DNA from: Poecilobothrus nobilitatus
Taxonomy: Eukaryota; Arthropoda; Insecta; Diptera; Dolichopodidae
Direction: 5' to 3'
Length of the DNA: 64,000 bases
NCBI GenBank assembly: GCA_947095535.1
Contig: OX352774.1
Location: forward strand, 175,210,200 to 175,274,199
The notes beneath the pieces were generated by a model, which saw nothing but the letters and a program-made list of their open reading frames with translations, searched no databases and was not told where the DNA came from. Every line of letters starts with the position of its first letter. Position 1 is the first letter of the stretch. The translations under genes were made by a program, and so were the position numbers. This document shows, piece after piece, positions 22,603-32,639 of the stretch.

Positions 22603-22884
22603 ACTGATCAGATACGGTTTCCTCCGTATGAAGCTGGATTTTCTTTAATTAATTTGAACTCCCTTAAGGCACACCGTCTAGTGCCTGATATAATATTCGT
22701 TCAGCAGGTTGATTGCGGCGATACCAACTCTCCTGCTATTCGCGAACCAATGAATACTACTGCGTCACACCACTCTACAGACTACCACAAATTTGAGCGT
22801 ATCTTGAAAAAGACCAACTCAAGATCTGAGCTCTTTGATACTAACGTAAACAAATTAACAGATTGCTCAGGTTGCTCACATTAA
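22603..22884 (+). pseudogene. LINE reverse transcriptase C-terminal remnant (second type)
   Basis: The frame around 22621 reads PPYEAGFSLINLNSLKAHR, then DIIFVQQVDCGDTNSPAI. About 25 residues later comes STDYHKFERIL, and near the end SELFDTNVNKL. This order matches the C-terminal domain of a group of insect non-LTR ORF2 proteins: PPYEAR-x-x-L-x-x-LxxRR, then G-x-x-[DN]-SP, then HRTNYG-x-x-EP, then LFDF-x-x-S. Conserved HRTNYG is degraded to HSTDYH. The frame stays open to TAA at 22884 with no ATG start. It is a 5'-truncated dead copy, distinct from the fragment at 9107. No poly(A) or repeat tail was clear. Confidence 0.65.
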
Positions 22885-22889
22885 AAAAA

Positions 22890-25800
22890 ATGTCTAATAC
22901 AAAAATAATACAGTTTTTTAATTTTATATAGTTTATTATTTATTTTGATTTTAATCTGACCGTGGTTTTAGCCCAAATTCTTTTAACTAAAAGGTCAGCG
23001 ACACATGGATTGGTTAAGATAAATATAGAACTACTAAAATACAACACAAAATACCAATAAATGTAGATAGGTGTCTTTATGATGAGAAAAGAGAAGATAA
23101 TTGAATAAGCATCAATATTTATATAATATTTCAAAATATCTTAAAGAGATCATCGTCTTACTTAGAATGAATTGTTTCAGTTATTATTTATTCATTTATT
23201 TTCCGATTTTGTAGTACGTAAATGTCCGCAGAAGCAAAATAGTCTATTTTCTTAAGGGAATGTGTCCCTTTTTACTTATACAAAATTTCTTTACAAGTAA
23301 TTGGTTTTTTTCAGCATTACTTTTTTTTTTGTAAAGGATAAAATTAAAATTAAATAAAAATATAATTATATAAATATAAAATAGTTCAGTTTTACCAAGG
23401 AAATATTAATGTTTAATATTTCAATTCAATTTATAACAGATCAATAAATAATTTTATAATTTTTTTTTTGGGTTTTTTTTCATATATTTCGTAAATCAAA
23501 TATGTCCTTATATATGTCCTTAATCCTTAGATCCCCTAAGCTGTTTTGATATGCAATGTCTTTAGTTCTAAGTCTAAGGCTAGTGCTTCCATCGATAATT
23601 GTTGAAATTTACTGTTTATGATTAGGTTGTTAGAGCTATTTATAATCAGGTTGTTATGACTGTGTGCTATGCTTGATGAAGGATGTAGAAATTTCTTAGT
23701 ACTTTTGCATTTTTTTTATATGTAGGTTTGTTTTTATTACTTTTAAAGCTGTACGGCAATTGATGAAGTATAATTCAGTTTTGAGCGGAGCAAATTATGT
23801 GTTAATTTGGCCGACTGGTCGGCTAGAGTGGATTATAATTAGTATTCAATAAGGTGAGATAACGAAAACTTAAATTATTATCCCACTAAATTGTGTATAG
23901 CTAATATAGAAAACTAAATTGTCTAAAACAGAAAGGAATTAAGTACTTCATTCATCAGAAGAATAAAAATAGTAAAATCTATAGGTTCTAATAAAAATAG
24001 TAAAATCTAAAACGATATTAAAAGGACCAAAGCGTTTTGTATTTGTATGTTAAAAGAAATAGTAGGACAGTAATCTGTTAAAAAATTAAATTGAGTTTTT
24101 CAAAACAACAAACAACAATTACATTCAAATTTGAGAACTATTTTATTTTTAATGTAATGTAACAGAAAGTTATTTTCTTCAGTGACACAAAAACATCTTA
24201 ATTTACTTCAAATAAATTGATTTCAAGAATAATTTTGTGATTCTTTGGAAGATATAAAAGCAAACTCCTTTTAAGCATAAATTTAAATCCTGACAATAAA
24301 ACTAAATTAAATAAGTACAAGCACAATTTTCTATTTTGAACATAATTGATTTTCTTTTTTAATTCTCTTATGTTTAAACAATTTAAACTTTATGTAACAT
24401 TCTTCAAATTTTCTTCAAAAAAAATAAAATAAAACATTTTAAAGAACTACAAGAAAAACAAAACAAAATCACTAACAAAAAAATCAAAATTTAAAAACTT
24501 TGTGATTAGAAAAATCCTTGATAAATATCCAAATAGTAGTCGTATCTTAATTTTAACAAAATTTTCTCATTAAATTTTACATGTAACAGCACTTAACACG
24601 AAACTTAAAAATAATTTTTTTTAACCATTTCTATCCTAAATTCTTCGGGATCATTAATACCAGTAATTATTGTATTTTTTTTTTTATGCTTTTCGGAATA
24701 ATTTTTATTCCTATTTTCCGTTTTTTCTTCAGTTTTTAGTTCTTGTTGTTGCTGCCGTTAGACCGAAAACTTTCAAATAATTTAAAGTTTTTTTTGTTTT
24801 TTTTGCCTTTACTTTGTTTTGGCATGTTAACGCCCACAACTGTCCCTAAACTTTTTCTTGACACGTTTTTTTTTTTTTTATTCATTTTCATCCTTGATCC
24901 AAACTTTTCTTGTTCTGAACCTTTTTTTTGTTATATCACATTTTATGTTTTACTTCTCTTCTTATTTTGTTCCCTTGAACAAAAAAAAAAAAAAACAAGA
25001 AAAGCAAAAATCTATCCGGACACTGAAAATTAATTTTGGAGTATAAAAATAAAAAGACATGGGAGAAAGTGATGAAAAACTAAACTGAAATTTTCACAAA
25101 TATGCCAGTCATACAACTGTTATCCCTTGTCATTATATAAATTTGCGCCCAATGCTATTCTACACTATACGATTACTCTACTATAGAATGATTTTTTATA
25201 ATAAAATATTATAATTTTTATTCAAAGTGTATGTATATTTGTGAAGAAAGGACTTTGAAAAAGAAAAAAAAAAAAAAAATAGAAGGATATGATAATAATA
25301 ATAATCTAAGAAAATTCTCTCCTGACAGTTATGAATTTTTAATTTCTATATTTAATTATATGAAAATTATTATATATATTATATATAGATATATATCTTT
25401 ATATCTGTATAATGTATGTATATAAATATATTTATATAAATGATTGTACCATATCCGACCGCTATCTAAATTATACAATAAAATAACAACTTTTCATTCA
25501 GCTTTCCTTTTATTTTTTTTGTTTTTTTTTGTGATTTTTATTTAAAAAGAATATACCCCATTAGGACAGGATCAGATCCAGGTTCAGGATGAAGAAAAAC
25601 CATTTTTATATTTTTGATTTTAGTAGTTTTTTTGTTTTTTTTTTTTTTTTTGCAATAACCCATAAAAAACATTACCTTGAAAGAATGAGAAAACAAAAAG
25701 AAAAGGAAAAAATAATTTAAGCTCTTTCTATATATAGCGTATATGGTAATGATAGTATTATAACAGTAGTGATAGCATGACAGTGATTATGGTTGTGGTG

Positions 25801-27050
25801 GCAGTGATGGTGTATTTATCCTATAAAACTATCAATCATTTTTAAGGTTATATAATTCTTGGTTTTTTTTTTCATAATCATTGTCGTAATCACCATCCAA
25901 TGTAATAATATTAACCATATAAGATATATACATTTTTTATATAATATATATATACAAATACAGTGGGTTAATAAAATATTAAATGTATAAAAGTTTTTAG
26001 AATAATTCATTTTTATATAATTCAAATATGATTTGTACTCAGAACTGCAACATGTATACCATAGCGCTTACAGATTCGTCCAATTGAAATTAAATAGTCC
26101 TTATCATAAAGTTTGATTTTGAAAATTAGCAATATGATGTCACAGGCTTTTTCTCACTGACTTCATAAAGTTTATAAGATAATACAAAAAAATTAGGTTT
26201 AGTTTCAAAAAAGAGTTATTCCAGTCAAAAGCTTAAGCGAGTCAATGAGCGAGTCAAAACAAAAATAAGAAAGCGAAATTTTTATGACAATCAATTAATT
26301 TCCCAAAATATTAATGTTGACTAGAAGTTTATTTTTAAAAAGGATTAACTGTACATAATAAGATAGCTCGATTTTTGTTCTCTTAATTTTGTCCATTTTA
26401 TTCAGGATGAAAAAGTGTTTTTTTGTTAATTATTATTTATTTAAATTATTTAATTAACTGATCTTATTTGTTGGTATACCAGTGTACCAAAATATACATT
26501 AAAAAAAGGGTATTACAAAGATATAAAAATATTCATTATATAAATAAGGATATGATAAAGTTCTAATTTTTTTTTTTTTTGCGTTTTTAAAAAATACTCC
26601 AACACATTTATTATAATTTTCATTTTACCAATAGTAAACCATAAAGAGTGAATATTCAAATAAGAAGTCATTTGAATGACTTGAGTAGAATTTTTATTTT
26701 CTATCCATGGGTTTTTATATATAGGATAATATTCATTTACCCATCATAACCTTATTGAAAAAAAAAAACAACGAAAAATAATACAAAAAAGGGTTAAGAT
26801 GTCAAATGGATAAACAGAGAACTTTACATAATCAAACCGTACCAATAATTTCTAAATTCATTTTTTTTTTTTAATCTTTATGACTTCATGTTGATTTCTT
26901 CTTTTTTTTTAAATGAAAAATATTAAATGTAAATTAACATAAAATTGTAATAATTTAAATTATAATAAAGAGTTTTTAAATGGTTGATAGTATGTTGAAT
27001 AGAATGAGTAAAGAAATATTTAAATTTGAAAAAAGCAAAATCAATTATTT
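22890..27050. other. Non-coding AT-rich DNA
   Basis: Features seen: a short perfect inverted motif GCCGACTGGTCGGC at 23810, T- and A-runs throughout, TATA microsatellite at about 25370-25430 and a cryptic GTGAT/GATAG-rich patch at 25745-25815. Frames at 24743-25046, 25231-25425 and 25816-26025 are low-complexity. The frame at 26980-27192 (plus) is the antisense shadow of the hsp60 pseudogene. Confidence 0.5.
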
Positions 27051-27054
27051 ACCT

Positions 27055-27507
27055 TCAGATTGGATTAGTCAAATTATAATTTTTCTCGCCGTCTATTCCA
27101 GCCATACCCTCCATACCATCCATTCCAGACATACCGGTAGGATCTTTCTTTGGAATTTCTACAACTACTGCTTCTGCTTCTGCTATTGTTAATAATGATA
27201 CTATACGTCAGTTACATCAGTTAAGGTAATTCTTACAACTTTTTTTTTTATCAATAACACCTTTTACAATTAAATTAACATATTCTGAATTCAAAGCATC
27301 ATAACCATAATCGCTTTCATACAATTTCAAAGCTAGCATATTCATTTTCATTAGTTCCTTTTAATTTTTTGAGAACTGGAGCAAATTTTAAAAACGGAGC
27401 AGAATCACCTGGTATAATACCATCATAAATAACACCTCTTGTTGCACACCACAACTATTAACACAATCTTTACTTTCATTTACTTCCACTTCACTTGATC
27501 CACTTCA
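27055..27507 (-). pseudogene. Processed-type pseudogene of mitochondrial chaperonin Hsp60
   Basis: Read on the minus strand and allowing frameshifts, this carries the C-terminal third of Hsp60 in order. It shows SGSSEVEVNESKDCVN, then ATRGVIYDGIIPGDSAP, then LKKLKGTNENEYASFEIV. After a gap of roughly 30-40 codons it continues SDYGYDALNSEYVNLIVKG, VIDKKKVVRITLTD, SLLTIAEAEAVVVEIPK and a Gly-Met tail (PTGMSGMDGMEGMAGIDG). These match the family's GSSEVEVNEKKDRV, GYDAL, IDPTKVVR, AVVTEIPK and GGM-repeat tail. In-frame stops, frameshifts and the internal deletion show that it is dead. Weaker similarity may extend to about 27730. VEVNEKKD and VVTEIPK favour a eukaryotic mitochondrial source over a bacterial GroEL. 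An RTE remnant lies 0.9 kb away on the same strand. Confidence 0.85.
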
Positions 27508-27739
27508 ATATCCAATTCTTTTCTTTAAAATCAATATGAATTTTCTAAAAACATTTTATTACATAATTATTTTATCAAATGCATCTATCAACCAGTTTTT
27601 CAATCAAAGGGATAATTGACTTTAAATCTGTAACTATAGCATAGAAATTCAAATATTCCTAAGCACTAGTATAAGCAATATCAACCATTTTGTTTTCATA
27701 TAAAACAACTCTAAAATTATCCTAGTCTATAAAACTTCA

Positions 27740-28430
27740 CAGTGGTTAAAAGAAAAAGAATTAAATTGTATTCAAAAAAGAAAATTTTAATTAATTTAAA
27801 ATGATATAAGAAAATAATTATTTATTTTTAATTATAAACACGTAACATCTTAAAGTTTATTTGAAAAACTTTTAAATTAACATAAATCGTGGCATTTCCG
27901 TATCCTGTTTACACATAAAACTTTATCTAATCGGCTATTCATTTAATTATTTTATAAATAAAAAAGGAAATGAAAAATTTTAATAATAATAATCCATAAA
28001 TGGTATTAAAGACAGTCAACATTTACAAGTGTCATATGGATGGCTAGTCTATAAAATTTAAATTTAAAAATACAGAATGACAATAAAAAAGTCTTTTTAA
28101 ATCTAATATTCAATATTGATATTTGTTTTTCATTCAAATCAGCTTATTTATGTCTAAGCCAAAGCTACAGCCTATTACTGTTAATAATATCAAAAATTAA
28201 TTAAGCGTTACTTTACTTTCAAACTGAACAATAGATTTAAGAATGATTATAGTTTTTTTGGTTTATGTATTTATAGATACACTGTTAAGTTTAGAAATAT
28301 GGAAATTAAAAAAAAAAATTTATCAATTCAACATCAATTGATAGATATTGAAAGAAATATAAAAAAGAAAGTAAATTTCGACTATTTGTTTTTTTTTTGC
28401 CATTTTGGCCCACGAGAATGTATAGGGGTT
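27740..28430. other. Non-coding AT-rich DNA
   Basis: Separates the hsp60 and RTE pseudogenes. No poly(A) tail, target duplication or other gene was identified. The frame at 28306-28494 (minus) overlaps the RTE remnant in a shifted frame. Confidence 0.45.
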
Positions 28431-28439
28431 CGGTAATAA

Positions 28440-29105
28440 TGATGCATCTCAAAATATTGTTTGAATATCCGCGTCCTCTACTTCCTTGTTCCACTTCAAG
28501 ACCATGCTTATATGCTTGCCATGCTTATATTTTCGTGATTTTTTCTTAGCGTGTGCCCTAACCACATCTATTTCTTCTTTCTTAATTAGAAGAAGTTGCA
28601 GTAAGGGATGCTCTCCTGTAAATCTACGAAGATCTTCGTTGCTTATTCTAGCAGGCCAGAATATTCTGTAGATAATGCCTAGAGAACGGTTTTTAACACC
28701 TTTAGTTTTTGGGTGATGTTGTTGAATATCATCCATGTTTCAGTATCATACAGAACAATTGTTTTTACGTAAACATTGAAAATCCGTAATTTTTTTTCGT
28801 GGAGATGGGTGTTCCTTCATACTAGATACAGTCGTCGTCCGAATGCTGTCCTACCTTTGTTAAGTCTGCTGTTGACATCTGCCGTCGCACCTTCATCAGT
28901 AGTATTCAACTGTTTGCATTTTCAGCATGATTTGTTTGTTACTGATGCTGTTTATTTGCATTGCCTTGAGTTTGCTGATGTTAATATCAAGGCCTACGTC
29001 TTATGCTAATCCTTTTATATGTTCTATTTTGAACTGCATATCGCTGAGCTTGTGTGCTAGAAGTATTACAGAGTCCGCATAATCTAGGATAATTGTGATT
29101 ACCAC
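28440..29105 (-). pseudogene. RTE-clade LINE reverse transcriptase pseudogene
   Basis: On the minus strand the polymerase palm reads ILDYADSVILLAHKLSDMQF, followed by DVGLDININKLKAMQINS. The normal catalytic YADD box is therefore YADS here, losing the second aspartate. Downstream come VNSRLNKGRTAFGR, LRIFNVYVKTIVLYDTETW and NNITQKLKVLKTVL. In another frame RIFWPARISNEDLRRFTGEH is the hallmark RTE segment (RILRIFWP-x-x-ISNEDL). The end, with GHTLRK readable in a third frame, extends to about 28440. At least three frame changes and several stops make it inactive. The frames at 28486-28671 and 28776-29009 (plus) are antisense shadows. A second, more 3' RTE end lies at 41281. Confidence 0.85.
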
Positions 29106-29109
29106 AGAA

Positions 29110-30730
29110 TTATTGTATTTTTATTTTGTTATTAAGGGAGTAAAATTTTTCTTTTAAAAATTTCAATTTTTTGAATTGCAAATCTAATTTTTACGAACAC
29201 CATGTAAAATTTATTTTCATTCAAATAATAAATAAATGTTAATTTATAAAGATACACATCTACATATGTATATTTATAAGGATACATATATCTATGAATA
29301 TGTATATTTTAATAATAAACTGTTATTGGTAAAATCCTTAATTTTAGAATGGTCAGTATTACGCAACTAATAATAATATGATGGTTGTCATTGTATTGAA
29401 TGCATTTTAAATAATTATTGTGTAAAATAATTTTAGAAGTTTTCTACAATTTATGTATATGTATTTATGTATGTATAGACGTATGTAAATGATGTTTCCT
29501 GTATTCCTGTTAAGGCAATCAATTATAATTATTTAATTATGTATATACAAATGTACGTGCATATATATAGGAATATATTTTAAATAATCCTATAGACATT
29601 TTATATACTTATCGACCGGAAATTATTTTGTTGATATTTCTGTCACAATCTTCAATTACATTAACTTATTTTTATTATTTATTTATTTTTTGTTTTTTAT
29701 TATTTGATAAATTCAATTTTCTTCGCGAATTAAACAGGATTTTAAGGACATTTATGAGAACATACATCATTATTTTAGATGTATATATGAAGATATATAA
29801 AATATATACATCTATACCAAAAAAATATATATATAAATATCAAATTTATCTTAATAATCTTTAGCTGTCTAAGAAATTTATAATTGATAACTTACCATAT
29901 TATTGTAATAATTAGTTTTAGAGGATTATAATACGCCATTTGGAATCATTAAAAAAGATTTATAGCTTAAATTTTATATTTAAATACACATTTAAATTTC
30001 GTTATATATATATACATATATGTATATCTTTTTATATAAAAGAAATTTATTTTTGTTATTAAAGTGAAGAAAAATAAATTTAATAAATGTTATAAAATTT
30101 GTGTCTTAAAGTGTGAAACGCTTGCAATTTTAAGCTTTCTCTTTCTTTTCTTAAGTACCTGATACGGGTCATGAAACGTATATATTGCCAATCTTGTCCA
30201 CCAAAGCTCTGAATTTTTTTAAAACATTAAACTATATTCTGAAATTTTTCTGCCAAAATATATTGTTCTGCCTTCAAACAAAAGTATATTTTGCCTTTCA
30301 GAATGAAAAAGAGAAGATTATATTTCTTGGATGCCTCATACATGCAAAATAGTTTAATTGTTTTTCTTTGCTATTTTAAAATTCCATTGACTTTCCCCAT
30401 CCTTTTCAAAATTTTGAAAATTCTTCTATATGTAGAATCTATAATCAAAAGAATTTTGTGAGAACACTTCTGTATCGTATCAAGCTTCCACACCATATAA
30501 CATAATAATATTACATCTGCCATCAATCTTCCTTGTAATCTTCTTTTAATCAAGAATTTCGTTTTCTTTGCGTTTTAAATCTGTATTTTTCACTAATTTC
30601 TGAATTCTTTTAGAAATTTCATATAGTACTTTATTCAATTTCTTGGCTTGTCAATTGAATATCATAAGTGAAAAAATAGAACTCTGTCATACTTCTCTTA
30701 TATGCATTAATCTCAGCTGTGCAATTTTTT
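29110..30730. other. Non-coding AT-rich DNA with weak coding-like patch
   Basis: TATG/TATA microsatellites occur around 29265-29310, 29450-29485 and 30004-30028. The minus frame at 30371-30553 has a faint resemblance to LINE C-terminal sequence (STYRRIFKILKR), but this is too weak to call. No gene was recognised. Confidence 0.45.
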
Positions 30731-30735
30731 TCTAT

Positions 30736-31225
30736 TTTTTTCACCTCAACTTTATGAATTCAAGTCAGATTTAGAATCAACCGCACTTCCTTGCAGTTAT
30801 ATTTATATTTAACTTTCCATTAACATTAAAAACATTTCATTTAAGGCTTCTGCAGGATTGAATAAAACAGAATTTCTTGAATCATACAAGTATATGAATT
30901 ATAATTTTAATGTTGCACTCTTTAAAATCTCTAATTGAAAGGATGCATCTATATAGTAGATTACGCATCTCTATACAAATATCGAAATCTCTTAGGTTTA
31001 CTTTCAACTTTTCATCAAATAAATAAATAAAATTTGATTTTTAAGCTTATTGAAATCTTAATTCTGTAGAATGTAAACTTTTACAATTAACGTGTCAGTA
31101 ATCACTAAACTCTAGCTCCGTAATGGAAAATCTGTAATGATTGGACAAGAATTCGACAAGTTTCCATAGATTTATGCCACAATAATACCACTCTAACAAA
31201 AAAACCTTTCAAAACTTCTCAGAAA
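30736..31225 (+). repeat. Segment A, first forward copy (490 bp direct repeat)
   Basis: Identical by eye to 31840-32329 at an offset of exactly 1104 bp. Its right part (30924-31225) is also present in inverted form at 31542-31843, so this part exists three times as forward, inverted, forward. The copy ends in AGAAA followed by an A/T-rich junction at 31226-31250, where similarity switches to the inverted B segment. The left boundary lies in a T-run (30735-30741). Confidence 0.95.
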
Positions 31226-31234
31226 ATTAAAATA

Positions 31235-31843
31235 AAATTAAAAAAAAAAAATAATGATGCAAAAATAAACTAGCCAACAAAAAATTATTTTAAAGTCAAA
31301 ATTAGATTTCGATTTAACCTAAATATTAGTAGTTATAGGTATATATGGATTATTTTCTTATGGGTAGACATATTAGGATTAAGTATGCATGGAAATCTTA
31401 GCTGTAGATTATGCAGAGGAATTGATAAACTATCGAGAGCGTGAAACACTTTCTCAATACCTATCCTAATCTGTCTAGAAAAAGACGGAAATATCTCAGT
31501 AGTTTTTTGTTCTAACATTTAAGTGAATTATCTTACATAGCTTTCTGAGAAGTTTTGAAAGGTTTTTTTGTTAGAGTGGTATTATTGTGGCATAAATCTA
31601 TGGAAACTTGTCGAATTCTTGTCCAATCATTACAGATTTTCCATTACGGAGCTAGAGTTTAGTGATTACTGACACGTTAATTGTAAAAGTTTACATTCTA
31701 CAGAATTAAGATTTCAATAAGCTTAAAAATCAAATTTTATTTATTTATTTGATGAAAAGTTGAAAGTAAACCTAAGAGATTTCGATATTTGTATAGAGAT
31801 GCGTAATCTACTATATAGATGCATCCTTTCAATTAGAGATTTT
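31235..31843 (-). repeat. Inverted arm (segments B' and A'), ~609 bp
   Basis: Reverse complement of 32028-32636: base x pairs with base 63871 minus x throughout, with no gaps. Only one clear mismatch was seen outside the terminal A/T run, near 31289 against 32582-32584. The loop between the arms is about 184 bp (31844-32027). The open frame at 31333-31518 (minus) encodes the same 61 residues as 32353-32538 (plus) purely because of this duplication. That peptide (starting MLEQKTTEIF) is not recognised. Confidence 0.95.
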
Positions 31844-32636
31844 TTCACCTCAACTTTATGAATTCAAGTCAGATTTAGAATCAACCGCACTTCCTTGCAG
31901 TTATATTTATATTTAACTTTCCATTAACATTAAAAACATTTCATTTAAGGCTTCTGCAGGATTGAATAAAACAGAATTTCTTGAATCATACAAGTATATG
32001 AATTATAATTTTAATGTTGCACTCTTTAAAATCTCTAATTGAAAGGATGCATCTATATAGTAGATTACGCATCTCTATACAAATATCGAAATCTCTTAGG
32101 TTTACTTTCAACTTTTCATCAAATAAATAAATAAAATTTGATTTTTAAGCTTATTGAAATCTTAATTCTGTAGAATGTAAACTTTTACAATTAACGTGTC
32201 AGTAATCACTAAACTCTAGCTCCGTAATGGAAAATCTGTAATGATTGGACAAGAATTCGACAAGTTTCCATAGATTTATGCCACAATAATACCACTCTAA
32301 CAAAAAAACCTTTCAAAACTTCTCAGAAAGCTATGTAAGATAATTCACTTAAATGTTAGAACAAAAAACTACTGAGATATTTCCGTCTTTTTCTAGACAG
32401 ATTAGGATAGGTATTGAGAAAGTGTTTCACGCTCTCGATAGTTTATCAATTCCTCTGCATAATCTACAGCTAAGATTTCCATGCATACTTAATCCTAATA
32501 TGTCTACCCATAAGAAAATAATCCATATATACCTATAACTACTAATATTTAGGTTAAATCGAAATCTAATTTTGACTTTAAAACAATTTTTTGTTGGCTA
32601 GTTTATTTTTGCATCATTATTTTTTTTTTTTAATTT
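31840..32636 (+). repeat. Segments A and B, second forward copy
   Basis: Continuous forward copy. A (31840-32329) repeats 30736-31225 and B (32330-32636) pairs with the inverted B' at 31235-31541. Because A runs into B here without a break, this is probably the ancestral order, and the sequence to its left arose by copying. The 3-6 bp T microhomology at 31840-31845 and the A-rich junction at 31226-31250 are compatible with template switching. Confidence 0.9.
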
Positions 32637-32639
32637 AAA

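Noticed and set aside
23810..23823. Short perfect inverted motif GCCGACTGGTCGGC
   Set aside because: A stem of 6 bp is within chance expectation for 64 kb, and nothing nearby supports a terminator or site.
26980..27192. Plus-strand 70-codon frame with SHTLHTIHSRHTG
   Set aside because: Antisense shadow of the Gly-Met tail of the hsp60 pseudogene.
30371..30553. Minus-strand frame with STYRRIFKILKR, faintly like a LINE C-terminus
   Set aside because: Only a loose pattern match with no second landmark in order; not enough to call a pseudogene.
31333..32538. Identical 61-residue frames on opposite strands, suggesting a duplicated gene
   Set aside because: Fully explained by the palindrome; the peptide has no recognisable family and no coding bias.
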